Of a stretch of 64,000 bases of DNA, positions 1 through 7,962 are shown in pieces. The notes beneath the pieces are model-generated. The model did no database searches and was not told the DNA's origin. It was given only the letters and a program-made list of their open reading frames with translations. Each line of letters opens with the position of its first letter. Position 1 is the first letter of the stretch. Both the position numbers and the translations under genes were made by a program. This stretch comes from Clostridiales bacterium oral taxon 876 str. F0540 (GTDB lineage: Bacteria > Bacillota > Clostridia > Clostridiales > Clostridiaceae): the NCBI GenBank assembly GCA_000466585.1, contig KE993501.1, forward strand, positions 181,089 through 245,088, in the 5' to 3' direction.

Positions 1-132
1 ATAAATATAATATTTCACTATACAGTTAAGGATGGAAGTCCATCAAATGAAACATGTACTTTATCCTTAGAGCAAACCCAAAAGGAAACCAATGATGATT
101 GGTATATTACATCATTAAAAAATGGACACTAA
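1..132 (+). CDS. 3' end of an unidentified protein (partial)
   Basis: An open frame enters from the left edge and stops at TAA 130-132, giving 43 residues that end in WYITSLKNGH. The start and most of the gene lie outside the window. The short tail, with a Trp-Tyr strand near the C-terminus, recalls the ends of small secreted or lipoprotein domains, but I do not recognise the family. It is on the same strand as the cassette-like genes downstream. Confidence 0.5.
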   Translation: MNIIFHYTVKDGSPSNETCTLSLEQTQKETNDDWYITSLKNGH

Positions 133-232
133 TAACGCGGGAACAGTCAGCATAATGTGCAACAAAATTATTACTCAATATTCTTAATGTGTTTTAGAGT
201 AGATTTAGTTTTATTGCAGCGAGAAAAACTAA

Positions 233-379
233 GCCTAACAGTGCGCTCAATTATGCTTTGGCGTCTTAGGATCAAGCCTTCGAAGGAGCCAAAGCTCATG
301 CCTTCACCAGTGAAAGCACAACCAAGGGGGATTCCTTTGGGGGATGGTTCAGGAATATCTCGAACCCGAAACGTCAGAT
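233..379 (+). other. attC-like site, degenerate
   Basis: GCCTAAC at 233-239 fits the RYYYAAC core, and GTCAGAT at 373-379 is a one-base variant of the GTTRRRY core. Between them GCTTTGGC and GCCAAAGC form an inverted repeat. The right half shares CCTTCACC and GGTTCAGGAAT with the sites at 6363 and 22790. The outer arms do not pair well, so this may be a decayed site. Short open frames across it are not genes. Confidence 0.4.
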
Positions 380-439
380 GAAAATCTTGTTAGCAGAGTG
401 CAAAAGTAATGTTTTGTTTTTAAAATGTAAATTTGCTTT

Positions 440-604
440 ATATTGTGAAGTAAGGAATATTTATTTAATCCGACTGGCAGACAAATCGGAACTTGATGGA
501 GTGATATTTATGGGAATTGGAATTATTGTATGTGGTTTAAATGGTAGTGGAAAAAGTACATTAGGTAAAGCACTTTCAGAAAAACTTGGATTTCATTTTA
601 TTGT
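440..604 (+). repeat. Partial duplicate of kinase leader and 5' end
   Basis: About 165 bp here closely matches 4698-4860: a leader with the motif CCGACTGGCAGACAAATCGG, then the first about 30 codons of a P-loop kinase. Similarity stops abruptly after the codons for FHFI. The leader is kept almost unchanged in both copies, which could mean it carries a promoter or 5' RNA element. Confidence 0.8.
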
Positions 605-629
605 TTTGAAATTTAAACTCAATGGATAA
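510..629 (+). pseudogene. Truncated P-loop kinase gene
   Basis: The reading frame from ATG 510 encodes the N-terminus of a small P-loop kinase, including GLNGSGKST (Walker A), nearly identical to the intact gene at 4766. After about 31 residues it runs into unrelated sequence and stops at 629. At 39 residues it lacks the lid and nucleoside-binding parts and cannot be a working kinase. The break falls just before an attC-like remnant (641-725), suggesting recombination or deletion there. Confidence 0.75.
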
Positions 630-640
630 GATAGACAAAG

Positions 641-725
641 CACACTCCATCCACTGCTCAAGCGCATACAGTGGCTATTCCTTTTGGGGTTAAGTTCAGG
701 AATTCTTGGGTGCGAAATGTTAGAC
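641..725 (+). other. attC-like site, left part lost
   Basis: GTTAGAC at 719-725 fits the 3' core GTTRRRY, preceded by GTTCAGGAATTC and GGTGCGAAAT as in other sites of the window. CCACTG and CAGTGG form an inner hairpin. No clear RYYYAAC core is present; the left part appears replaced by the broken kinase gene. Confidence 0.4.
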
Positions 726-870
726 AACATAAAAAATCAGAAACGGTGTAATAAAATTATAAAGGTGAATTTAATTGAGAATTTAGACAAATTTAATAAA
801 AGCATAAAATATATAAACTATGCTTAAAATAAGGTTGATTTTAATACATTGCACCGAAAGGATGATAAAA

Positions 871-1164
871 TTGAACGAATATGAATTAACCTTTGAGGTA
901 TCTAAAAAAGACTCTGATGAAGTTTATGAAAAGGTCGCTCATATAGATCTTAAAGAGTATCAACATAGCTATGAAGGGAGCGTATCTCGTTTAGGTGAAC
1001 TTTACAGCAGAAGCGAACTTAATCCAAAGATACGACCACTAAAAGAGCAATTTATCTTCGAAAATATTACTAAGAGTATGGATGAGAATGAAGAATTATC
1101 CTCTCTTATTGATCCGCTTGTTGATGAAATTGATAAATATATTATTGAAACTAAAGACAGATAA
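871..1164 (+). CDS. Hypothetical protein, 97 aa
   Basis: I do not recognise this family. I take TTG at 871 as start because GAAAGGA at 856-862 lies eight bases upstream; the in-frame ATG at 862 overlaps that ribosome site. The protein is short, acidic (many Glu and Asp), without membrane segments or cysteines. It is the only gene between the GTTAGAC core at 719 and the terminator at 1230, so it may be the cargo of a cassette whose own 3' site is gone. Confidence 0.55.
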   Translation: MNEYELTFEVSKKDSDEVYEKVAHIDLKEYQHSYEGSVSRLGELYSRSELNPKIRPLKEQFIFENITKSMDENEELSSLIDPLVDEIDKYIIETKDR

Positions 1165-1229
1165 TTGTAAGTACAGAGCAAGGGACAAGTATCCCAGCAC
1201 TGCTATTTTAGAATAATAAAACATTGGAT

Positions 1230-1272
1230 GCAAAAGGACTAAACCGCTGACACAGCAGTTTAGTCCTTTTGC
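1230..1272. terminator. Bidirectional terminator-like hairpin
   Basis: A 20-bp stem with one mismatch (1230-1249 pairs with 1253-1272) has A-runs on the left and T-runs on the right arm, so it can end transcripts on both strands. It lies between the hypothetical gene ending at 1164 and the minus-strand binding protein ending at 1286. Confidence 0.7.
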
Positions 1273-1285
1273 ATATAAGAAATTA

Positions 1286-2128
1286 TTATTGCTCAGCTAA
1301 TGTTTGAGCATCTGATATAAATTTATCTATTTCTTTTGAAGCTAAAAGTCTGTCTATGGTTTTATTTATAGCATCTAATAGAACTGGGTTTCCTTTTTTC
1401 AATGCTACCGCGGTCCCTTCTACGTCAGACTGAAGTTTTACATCCATAACAGTAATGTCAGGATTCTTGCTGGCATAGGCCTTAGCAACTTCAATACCAC
1501 AAAGTACTGCATCAACTTTGTTAGTTTTTAAAGAAAGAACAAGGTCTGATACGCTTCCTAATTCCTTTAAATTAGGTTCTGCTATTTGCTTTTGAGCCAT
1601 CTTAACTTGTATAGATCCCTTCTGAACACCTATTTTTTTCGCTTTAAGATCATTAAGAGCCTTAAACTTGTTTTTATCACCGGTTTTAATTATTATACCT
1701 TGATCGCCTTTATTATAAATTTTTGAGAAATCTACGCTTTGCTTTCTCTCCTCTGTTGGAGCCATACCAGAAAGAACGAAATCTATGTTTCCTGATTGTA
1801 ATGCAGGTAATAAACCATCAAATTTCATGTCTTTAATTTCTAATTCAACTCCAAGATCTTTTGCTATTTCTTGTGCAATTGAAATATCGGAACCTATTAT
1901 AGTGTCCTTTCCATTTATTTCTTTATGAAACTCTGATGGAGGCCAGTCAGCACTAGTTCCAAGAACGATTTTACCTGCTTTTTTAATTTTGTCTACTTCT
2001 GTTAATTGAGTTTCAGGCTGTGCCTTAACTTTTATAGAAGCATCAGCTTTTTTAGCGCATCCTGGAAGCATTATAATAAGTACTAATATTAAAACTGATA
2101 ATAATTTTTTAAACTTTTTATTAAACAT
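1286..2128 (-). CDS. Amino-acid ABC transporter substrate-binding lipoprotein
   Basis: A 280-residue periplasmic-binding-protein family 3 (SBP_bac_3) lipoprotein that should capture a polar amino acid or related compound outside the membrane. The N-terminus has lysines, a hydrophobic stretch and the lipobox LPGC. Family hallmarks follow: LGTSADWPPSEF near the start of the mature domain, then DFVLSGMAPTEERK. The start is ATG 2128 with AAAGGAGG upstream; the longer frame would precede the signal peptide. It follows the M20 amidohydrolase gene on the same strand, with a palindrome between. No permease or ATPase gene is adjacent, so the partners must be elsewhere. The ligand is unknown. Confidence 0.88.
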   Translation of the reverse strand: MFNKKFKKLLSVLILVLIIMLPGCAKKADASIKVKAQPETQLTEVDKIKKAGKIVLGTSADWPPSEFHKEINGKDTIIGSDISIAQEIAKDLGVELEIKDMKFDGLLPALQSGNIDFVLSGMAPTEERKQSVDFSKIYNKGDQGIIIKTGDKNKFKALNDLKAKKIGVQKGSIQVKMAQKQIAEPNLKELGSVSDLVLSLKTNKVDAVLCGIEVAKAYASKNPDITVMDVKLQSDVEGTAVALKKGNPVLLDAINKTIDRLLASKEIDKFISDAQTLAEQ

Positions 2129-2152
2129 AATAAATCCTCCTTTAATATCTTT

Positions 2153-2168
2153 ATGCATAATTATGCAT
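2153..2168. promoter_or_regulatory. 16-bp perfect palindrome, likely operator
   Basis: ATGCATAATTATGCAT is a perfect palindrome in the gap between the amidohydrolase and the binding-protein genes. Its 12-bp core GCATAATTATGC recurs exactly at 3367-3378 over the predicted promoter of the amidohydrolase gene. Shared sites before both genes suggest one dedicated repressor or activator, not encoded in the window as far as I can tell. Confidence 0.6.
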
Positions 2169-2179
2169 TTAAACAAATA

Positions 2180-3340
2180 TTATTGTATTTTATTGAATTC
2201 CTCTAGAATTTTTTGAACCAGCTCTGGTGAAGTTAGTACGTCATAACCTGTTAATGCCAAAGCACATGCACCTTTATATAGAGCTTCCTTGCCTTTTTCT
2301 GTCTGTGTGCATGCTGCGAATTCAACGGTATGACCAACCAATTCCTTATTTCCCATACCTATCATAGGATGGATTGAAGGAACCACATAACTTACATTTC
2401 CCATATCTGATGAGCCCGATGGTGAATCAGCCTTTTCTATTTCTGTTTCACCAAGAAGTAAAATATTATTATTAAAGGCCTCAGATAATACTTTGTTTGT
2501 TCTTAGATCAGCGTTCGACAATTCAAAATTAGAGATTTTAAGTTCAGCTCCGGTTGAAAGAGAAGCAGACTTGGCACAATTCAAGACTTTTTCAGAAACT
2601 TCTTCCAATTCCTTCTTTGTAGCTGCTCTTACATAAAATTTTGCTACTGCATAATCAGGTATTACGTTTGGAGCCTTTCCGCCTTCACTAATAATTCCGT
2701 GAACTCTAACATCTCTTCCGATATATTGTCTGAGTGTATTTACGTTATTGAAAGTACTTATAACAGCATCAAGCGAATTTATGCCTTTTTCAGGGCATCC
2801 GGCAGCATGAGCTGTTTTTCCAAAAAACTCGAATTGATAAGCATTTAGAGCCAGAGTAGTTCCACTCTCTTTAGTAACAGCGGATGGATGCGCAATCATA
2901 GCTACAGTAACACCCTCAAAGGCACCTTTCTCAGACAAAGTGACTTTTCCGCCGCTGGTTTCTTCTGCAGGCGTACCAAATACCGCAATGCTTCCACCTA
3001 CTTCATCTATTACTGATTTGAGACCTAAAGCTCCGCCTATTCCCATAGCTGCTATTAAATTATGACCACATCCATGACCTATGCCAGGCAAAGCATCATA
3101 TTCACAAAGAAAAGCAATCTTCGGTCCCGCTTTTTTACTATCATAAGTGGCTTTAAATGCTGTTGGCATATCGCATATCGAATGTTCTACATTAAAACCC
3201 TTTGCTTTAAGAAAAGCTGTTAGATATGCCTCTGCCTTAAACTCTTTATGACCTAGTTCTGGGTTTTCATAAAGATATTTACTTATTCCTAATAGTTCTT
3301 CCATAACATTTGTAATTTCTGCTTTGATTCTATTCTTCAT
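2180..3340 (-). CDS. M20 family amidohydrolase (AbgB/HipO-like)
   Basis: A 386-residue M20-family metal-dependent amidohydrolase, which typically removes an acyl or aryl group from an N-acylated amino acid or dipeptide in the cytoplasm. Visible hallmarks are GPKIAFLCEYDALPGIGHGCGHN (metal-binding Asp and His region), then GTPAEETSGGK with the catalytic glutamates, and a dimerisation domain containing GKTAHAAG. Length is normal for the family. RBS GGAGGAAAG precedes ATG 3340. It is the first gene of a two-gene unit with the amino-acid-binding lipoprotein, so uptake followed by deacylation of an N-acyl amino acid is a reasonable inference. The exact substrate cannot be read from sequence. Confidence 0.88.
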   Translation of the reverse strand: MKNRIKAEITNVMEELLGISKYLYENPELGHKEFKAEAYLTAFLKAKGFNVEHSICDMPTAFKATYDSKKAGPKIAFLCEYDALPGIGHGCGHNLIAAMGIGGALGLKSVIDEVGGSIAVFGTPAEETSGGKVTLSEKGAFEGVTVAMIAHPSAVTKESGTTLALNAYQFEFFGKTAHAAGCPEKGINSLDAVISTFNNVNTLRQYIGRDVRVHGIISEGGKAPNVIPDYAVAKFYVRAATKKELEEVSEKVLNCAKSASLSTGAELKISNFELSNADLRTNKVLSEAFNNNILLLGETEIEKADSPSGSSDMGNVSYVVPSIHPMIGMGNKELVGHTVEFAACTQTEKGKEALYKGACALALTGYDVLTSPELVQKILEEFNKIQ

Positions 3341-3366
3341 TTCTTTCCTCCTGAATTTCTACTATA

Positions 3367-3400
3367 GCATAATTATGCATTACTATTTATAATTATGCAA
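3367..3400 (-). promoter_or_regulatory. Promoter with overlapping palindromic operator
   Basis: Reading the minus strand, TTGCAT (3400-3395), a 17-bp spacer and CATAAT (3377-3372) form a plausible sigma-A promoter for the amidohydrolase gene. The palindrome GCATAATTATGC (3367-3378) covers the -10 box and a half copy covers the -35 box. Binding there would block polymerase, so repression is the simplest reading. Confidence 0.5.
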
Positions 3401-3792
3401 CACCTATTTTATAATTTTTGAAAAAATTTTGATAGCATTGTAATTGGTTTGAGGCATGAAATATGGAATAATCATTTCAAAGTATATACAATTATGTAAG
3501 TACTCACGTACTTCTTTTTTCCCCATATATTTCGGGGATTTGTTAAAATGATTAAGAAATTGAAGCACTTGACCCTAATAAGCTTTTGTTGTTTTTGGAC
3601 TAAAACCTCTAAGTTACATATGCATTTTCATCTTTTCTAAAATTATTGACATAGGACCACTCCTTTTTGTTTTGTTTGGCAACTTAATTATTGGAAGGAG
3701 TGGCCTTGTCTATATAATTTTCGAAGGAATAATAGTCTAAATATAGAATAAATATATGAGTTGGCAGTTGTTTGCTACCGCGCAGCGGTTTC
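3401..3792. other. Gene-free stretch with inverted repeats
   Basis: I find no convincing gene here. It contains short inverted repeats, the clearest being CCACTCCTT (3657-3665) against AAGGAGTGG (3695-3703) with a 29-base loop, and CCCC/GGGG arms near 3522-3536. These could be decayed terminators or remnants of the attC-like elements, the nearest of which starts at 3793. Confidence 0.4.
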
Positions 3793-3863
3793 GTTCAACA
3801 AAAATTCCCGTTCAGCTTAGCTTGAAAAGAAAGCCAAGTGAACGGGAATCAGAAATGTTTTAT
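3793..3863 (+). other. attC-like site, short form
   Basis: GTTCAAC (3793-3799) fits the RYYYAAC core. Perfect 11-bp arms ATTCCCGTTCA (3804-3814) and TGAACGGGAAT (3839-3849) enclose GCTTAGCTTGAAAAGAAAGC, the same inner motif as the sites of the main array. The 3' core is degenerate (GTTTTAT, 3857-3863). It shares the AACAAAAATTCCCGTTCAGC start with the site at 22002 but lacks the second inner hairpin. It may also act as a terminator for the minus-strand gene ending at 3888. Confidence 0.6.
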
Positions 3864-3887
3864 GACATTTTTATTTATAAGTTTTTT

Positions 3888-4529
3888 CTAATGTGTAAAA
3901 CTAATTAGACTAACTTCTGTAAGTACTGCTCGGTTTCTAGTGGCTGGACTGTTTAGAATATGCCATGCGGTATATTGCTCAGCGTAAAGAATATTTGCAG
4001 TGGACATACAGTCCACTGGAACAATAACATTATAGCCGTGGAAAGCAGCGCTAGCAGCTGTATGAAGTACTGCACCATTAGCGGCAAAGCCTGTAACTAT
4101 TACAGTTTTAATATCTTTTTTTCGAAGTATTTCATCTAGGTTAGTTTCGTAAAACTTATCTACGTTTGATTTTACAATGGGATCACTTGGTAAAGGGGTT
4201 AGCTGTCTGACAATATCTTGAGGATTTCCATTATGTGTAAGACTATAGACAACAAGTATGCCATTATTTCGGGCTTTAGTAAGTAATTTGGAAATATTAG
4301 TGATAGAAGCTATACAGCGTGGACTTTTAGATATAGACATCTCCATATCTAAAATCAATAGTGCAGTGGTATTGGAATCAGCTCTTACAGATTTTAGTTC
4401 AGGTGCAGGAGGTGGAGAGACTGTATTCCATAAATCGATTATAGTTCCATTGGCCTGTTCTCTATAATTAGAGTAACAATTGCCTGGGGATTCGAAGTAT
4501 ATGCCATGTATTGGGCAAAAATATAACAT
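3888..4529 (-). CDS. Isochorismatase-fold protein lacking the catalytic Cys
   Basis: A 213-residue member of the isochorismatase/nicotinamidase (cysteine hydrolase) superfamily. The usual triad is Asp, Lys and Cys. Asp61 (LLILDME) and Lys125 (NVDKFYETNL) are in place, but the motif that normally reads GVATNICVESTA is GFAANGAVLHTA here, putting Ala153 at the nucleophile position. I checked the codon (GCA). An N-terminal extension of about 50 residues with three Cys (CPIHG, GNCYS) is unusual. RBS AGGAGG precedes ATG 4529. It may be a non-hydrolytic binder or a decaying gene. It runs opposite to the neighbouring attC-like site. Confidence 0.8.
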   Translation of the reverse strand: MLYFCPIHGIYFESPGNCYSNYREQANGTIIDLWNTVSPPPAPELKSVRADSNTTALLILDMEMSISKSPRCIASITNISKLLTKARNNGILVVYSLTHNGNPQDIVRQLTPLPSDPIVKSNVDKFYETNLDEILRKKDIKTVIVTGFAANGAVLHTAASAAFHGYNVIVPVDCMSTANILYAEQYTAWHILNSPATRNRAVLTEVSLISFTH

Positions 4530-4765
4530 AGTATTCCTCCTACTATATTTTCATATCATTTATATTATGAGATTCTGAAAAGAAGGTGCTTATTATTTGC
4601 ATTTTGAGTAAGTTTGAAGTGTTTTTACGTTAGTTTACAATACCTGATTATTTTAACAAATGGAGTATAATGATAAAAAGCAAAGGTTTTTATTTAATAT
4701 TGTGAAGTAAGGAATATTTATACAATCCGACTGGCAGACAAATCGGAACTTGATGGAGGATATTT

Positions 4766-5290
4766 ATGGGAGTAGGAATTATTATATGTGGTTTAAATGG
4801 TAGTGGAAAAAGTACGTTGGGTAAAGCACTTTCAGAGAAGCTTAGATTTCATTTTATTGATAATTCGAATCTATTTTTCCCCAAAATAGATTCGAATTAT
4901 GCTTACGCTTACCCAAGATCACACGAAGAAGCAGTAAAACTTCTTATAAACGAGATCAGAGTACATGAAAACTTTGTTTATGCTGCCGTGGAAGGGGATT
5001 GTGGAAAAGAAATTCTGACGTTCTATCAATATGCTGTACTGATAGAGGTTCCGAAAGATATTCGATTAAATCGAGTGAGAAAACGTTCTTTTCGGAAATT
5101 TGGTAATAGAATGTTACCCGGTGGAGATTTGCACGAACGTGAAGAAGCGTTTTTTGATATGGTAGGTTCCAGAACAGAGTATTACGTTGAAGAATGGGTA
5201 AAATCTTTAAGTTGCCAAATTATCCGAATAGATGGTACCAAGCCAATTGACGAAAATACAAGACTTATCATAGAAAAGATGCAGGGATAA
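4766..5290 (+). CDS. Small P-loop kinase (adenylate/shikimate-kinase-like)
   Basis: A 174-residue P-loop NTPase with Walker A GLNGSGKST (residues 9-17) and a C-terminal helical part of the nucleoside/shikimate/AAA_18 kinase type. Residues around 100-120 (RLNRVRKRSFRKFGNR) form an arginine-rich lid. It should phosphorylate a small molecule with ATP in the cytoplasm, but the acceptor cannot be named. The leader from 4698 is duplicated at 440, with a truncated copy of the gene. The start is preceded by TGGAGG. Confidence 0.75.
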   Translation: MGVGIIICGLNGSGKSTLGKALSEKLRFHFIDNSNLFFPKIDSNYAYAYPRSHEEAVKLLINEIRVHENFVYAAVEGDCGKEILTFYQYAVLIEVPKDIRLNRVRKRSFRKFGNRMLPGGDLHEREEAFFDMVGSRTEYYVEEWVKSLSCQIIRIDGTKPIDENTRLIIEKMQG

Positions 5291-5328
5291 ATTCCTATTT
5301 ATCGGGATTTTATGAGCATTATCTTCTT

Positions 5329-6126
5329 TTACTTAGTAAAAGAATTTATTTTCTTTAGGCATCCTCTTCTTATAGGACATTCAGAACAGTTGGGATTTGT
5401 CGGTCTACACCAATTACGGCCAATATTCCAAAAGGGTGAAGTTAAAACACCTGGATATTCAGGGTTTAAAATTCTACCTATATTTATAAACTCATTTAAA
5501 TCATCTTTATTAACAAGTCCGGAACGTAAAAAAACCCTTTTAACATGAACATCAAAGGCTATGTCAACATTATTTTTATCTTCAACCTCTATCATGAAAT
5601 CTCTTATTAATAACATTGCGCCTAATGTAGCTTTTTTTTGACTAATGCCTTTGAATTCATTTAATCTAGCTATTATTTCATTGGCAGTAGAGGGATATTT
5701 CCAAATATTATTTGCTGAGCCGTTATACTTTTCGATAAGGGTTTTACATGCCGATAAAATATATTTCGATATTGTACCTGGATATCTGTGTAATGCAGGT
5801 TTTGTCTTAAAAAACACTTCAAATTCTTCTTCGCTATAATCGGCAATTTTATATATATCAAAATGACCTAATCTTTCTTTTAATTTATAGGGTAAGCTCC
5901 AAGCAACTTCTGTTTTAACGGATTGTTCCGCTATTAAGGCAAATAAAAAGGAGTTAGGATTTTCTAGTATGAATCTCTTTGCATGTTCTTCCAAAAATGT
6001 TCCCTTAGTTATGCTATGTTCATTACTAAGGATATTGTAATATGATAAAATATCTTCTCTAATTAATTCAAAAGAATTCTTTTTTTTATCAATATGGTTG
6101 TTTAACGACAGGTTGTTTTGAGGCAT
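5329..6126 (-). CDS. Endonuclease III-like DNA glycosylase with 4Fe-4S cluster
   Basis: A 265-residue HhH-GPD superfamily protein. The helix-hairpin-helix region is at about 155-170 (LNEFKGISQKKATLG) with lysines at the catalytic Lys position, Asp192 in FDVHVKRVF matches the conserved catalytic Asp, and Cys240, 247, 250 and 256 form the C-x6-C-x2-C-x5-C iron-sulfur loop. It should excise damaged bases and nick the abasic site. It is longer at the N-terminus than a housekeeping Nth (about 210 residues), so it may be a specialised paralogue. RBS AGGAGG precedes ATG 6126. It converges on the kinase gene, 38 bp apart. Confidence 0.85.
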   Translation of the reverse strand: MPQNNLSLNNHIDKKKNSFELIREDILSYYNILSNEHSITKGTFLEEHAKRFILENPNSFLFALIAEQSVKTEVAWSLPYKLKERLGHFDIYKIADYSEEEFEVFFKTKPALHRYPGTISKYILSACKTLIEKYNGSANNIWKYPSTANEIIARLNEFKGISQKKATLGAMLLIRDFMIEVEDKNNVDIAFDVHVKRVFLRSGLVNKDDLNEFINIGRILNPEYPGVLTSPFWNIGRNWCRPTNPNCSECPIRRGCLKKINSFTK

Positions 6127-6155
6127 ATTGAATTCCTCCTTTTAGTCGGAACACT

Positions 6156-6219
6156 GAGCAATCAAAGATTACTCGCTCCGCTCGCTGATTGCTCGTTAAA
6201 GTCCATTTAGGACTTTAAC
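6156..6219. repeat. REP-like double palindrome
   Basis: GAGCAATCA (6156-6164) pairs with TGATTGCTC (6186-6194). Directly after it GTTAAAGTCC (6195-6204) pairs with GGACTTTAAC (6210-6219) around an ATTTA loop. The same architecture and loop occur at 63900-63966. It sits just upstream of the endonuclease III-like gene. Confidence 0.6.
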
Positions 6220-6362
6220 CTCCTTTTAAATCTTCATTAATAATGTTGTAAAGTATATCCTTATTATATTTAAATATACACTTTAGAATAATCTAAGATT
6301 TTATTTAATCGTAATTTCTTTGAATCTAAGACGATTATAGATAGTAAATGATCTAAAACATC

Positions 6363-6556
6363 AACTAACAAAATTAGCCGTCCCCCTTGGCAGGTGGATT
6401 TTTTTAATATAGATATGTGTAAATTTATGGTTTATAATCTATATATAGGTTAAAAGGGTGAGACTCAAAGGAACATACCTTCACCGACGCAAGCGCAGCC
6501 TGGAGGTACTCCTATGGGGTCAAGTTCAGGAATGTTGGCAGCACGAAACGTTAAAT
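6363..6556 (+). other. attC-like site interrupted by a repeat
   Basis: The left half begins AACTAAC (6363-6369) and continues with TAGCCGTCCCCCTTGGC as in the site at 23555. The right half carries CCTTCACC, GTTCAGGAATGT and the 3' core GTTAAAT (6550-6556). Between the halves lies foreign-looking sequence with the 38-bp repeat at 6417-6454. I read it as two half-sites or one site split by an insertion. Nothing else gene-like lies in 6220-6664. Confidence 0.5.
6417..6454 (+). repeat. 38-bp dispersed repeat, copy 1
   Basis: The 38 bp containing GTGTAAATTTATGGTTTATA differ by one base from 11339-11376. Both copies sit where an attC-like site seems broken or missing, on the same strand. They may be end fragments of a mobile element or an alternative insertion point. 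Confidence 0.65.
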
Positions 6557-6664
6557 GCAATTTTGATTTACAGCATAACTGCTTAAAAGTTATTAATAAT
6601 TTTATTAAGACAAAATAGCAGAAAAGTGCTAACTGAAGATTATAAATATAAGGTGGTTAAAAAC

Positions 6665-7123
6665 ATGAAAGTAAGAAAAGCGGTTAAAGAGGATATTGAA
6701 CTCCTCATAAAGATTCGTATGGAATATCTGTTTGCAGAAAAAGGTGTGTCTTCTTCGGAAGAAGTGCAAGATATTAGAACGAAGTTAGAACAATATTTTA
6801 CTCAATACCTTAACAAGGGATTTATTGCTATCATTGCCGAGAATGAAAATGAAGTATTAGCAACTGCATTTATGTCAATCGTGGAAAGGCCTCCGCTAAT
6901 AGCGTTTTCATCATATCTTGTCGGAACGGTATACAATGTTTTTACATACCCTCAATATAGAGGAAGAGGCATTTCAACGAAGGTTATGACTGAACTTTTA
7001 TCGGAAGCGAAGCTATTGGGCGTTGCCGCAGTTGATTTAATGTCGACTGAAAAAGGAAAACCATTATATGAAAAGCTTGGATTTCGAGTATCAAATTATA
7101 CATCAATGAATAAGTTCCTTTAA
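6665..7123 (+). CDS. GNAT family N-acetyltransferase
   Basis: A 152-residue GNAT protein. The acetyl-CoA pyrophosphate loop is visible as YRGRGISTKVM after the strand YNVFTYPQ, and the C-terminal strand ends LYEKLGFRV. It should move an acetyl group from acetyl-CoA to an amine; the acceptor is unknown. ATG 6665 has AAGGTGG upstream, so I prefer it over the longer frame. The gene lies between GTTAAATGCA (6550) and TGCATATAAC (7232-7241), whose near complementarity marks them as the two ends of one cassette. Confidence 0.85.
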   Translation: MKVRKAVKEDIELLIKIRMEYLFAEKGVSSSEEVQDIRTKLEQYFTQYLNKGFIAIIAENENEVLATAFMSIVERPPLIAFSSYLVGTVYNVFTYPQYRGRGISTKVMTELLSEAKLLGVAAVDLMSTEKGKPLYEKLGFRVSNYTSMNKFL

Positions 7124-7234
7124 CCCCCGCAAAATAAGCATTATCAGAAGTTGTATTAATTCACCATATTCTTATAATGCGATAGTTTAATGTTTAAAAG
7201 AGGAATCAGCTTAAAGTGTAGCAGCTAAAACTGC

Positions 7235-7349
7235 ATATAACAAAAAATTTCCTTCCAACTTGGCTTGAAAAGACAGCCAAGCTATACCTACGAACCTAAG
7301 ATAAGAGCTATCTAAGGCCCCTAGGAGTCGGAAGCTAGTGGCATTATAC
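7235..7349 (+). other. attC-like site
   Basis: The 5' core region is ATATAAC (7235-7241); AACTTGGCT and AGCCAAGCT flank TGAAAAGAC; CCTAAGATA pairs with TATCTAAGG; and the 3' core is ATTATAC (7343-7349), one base off GTTRRRY. The outer arms TTTCC and GGAAG pair. With the NUDIX leader this fills the 325-bp gap between genes. Confidence 0.7.
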
Positions 7350-7448
7350 GCAACTTTATTGATAAAAGTAAATTATTGGTAACGTTATAGATTTTAATTT
7401 ATTGATGTAAAATTGTAATTTATGATGAATTAAAAAGGGGGCAGAAAA

Positions 7449-7913
7449 TTGGGAGACTATGCAAAGTGGATAAGGAGCAGGGTAGGTCATGATACTATAA
7501 TTTTAAATTTCTCTGTTGCATGTATTGTAAATGAAAATGGAGAAATATTACTGCAAAAAAGAAGTGATAAAGATGATATTTGGGGACTTCCGGGAGGAGC
7601 AGTTGAAATTGGCGAATCCATTGAGGATGCCGTGATTAGAGAGGTTAAGGAAGAGACAGGATTAAATGTTGAAGTAGAGCATTTTATTGGAGTATATTCT
7701 AAATATTTTCATACCTATCCCAATGGAGATAGGACACAATCCATATGCCATTTATTTAAGTGTAGTATATTAAATGGAGAGTTAATGGTTGATAATAAAG
7801 AAACATTTGATTTGAAGTTTTTTGATAAAAATAATATTCCTAAATTATTTATTGAGCAGCATACAGATATGCTAAATGATTTTTTTCAAGGTAAAAGAGA
7901 AGTATTTAGATAA
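7449..7913 (+). CDS. NUDIX hydrolase
   Basis: A 154-residue NUDIX hydrolase with a complete box: GGAVEIGESIEDAVIREV followed by KEETGLNVE (GX5EX7REUXEEXGU). Such enzymes cleave nucleoside diphosphates linked to another group, using Mg2+; the substrate is unknown. TTG 7449 follows AAGGGGG at a good distance. It shares one cassette-like segment (7344-8293) with the NIPSNAP gene 50 bp downstream. Confidence 0.9.
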   Translation: MGDYAKWIRSRVGHDTIILNFSVACIVNENGEILLQKRSDKDDIWGLPGGAVEIGESIEDAVIREVKEETGLNVEVEHFIGVYSKYFHTYPNGDRTQSICHLFKCSILNGELMVDNKETFDLKFFDKNNIPKLFIEQHTDMLNDFFQGKREVFR

Positions 7914-7962
7914 TATTTTATTTAAATGTTAATTTAATAATAACAGCTATAAAGGAGATAAA

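Noticed and set aside
157..381. 74-codon open frame on the plus strand
   Set aside because: It runs across the attC-like site, has no ribosome site and no family-like composition; it is a by-product of the repeat.
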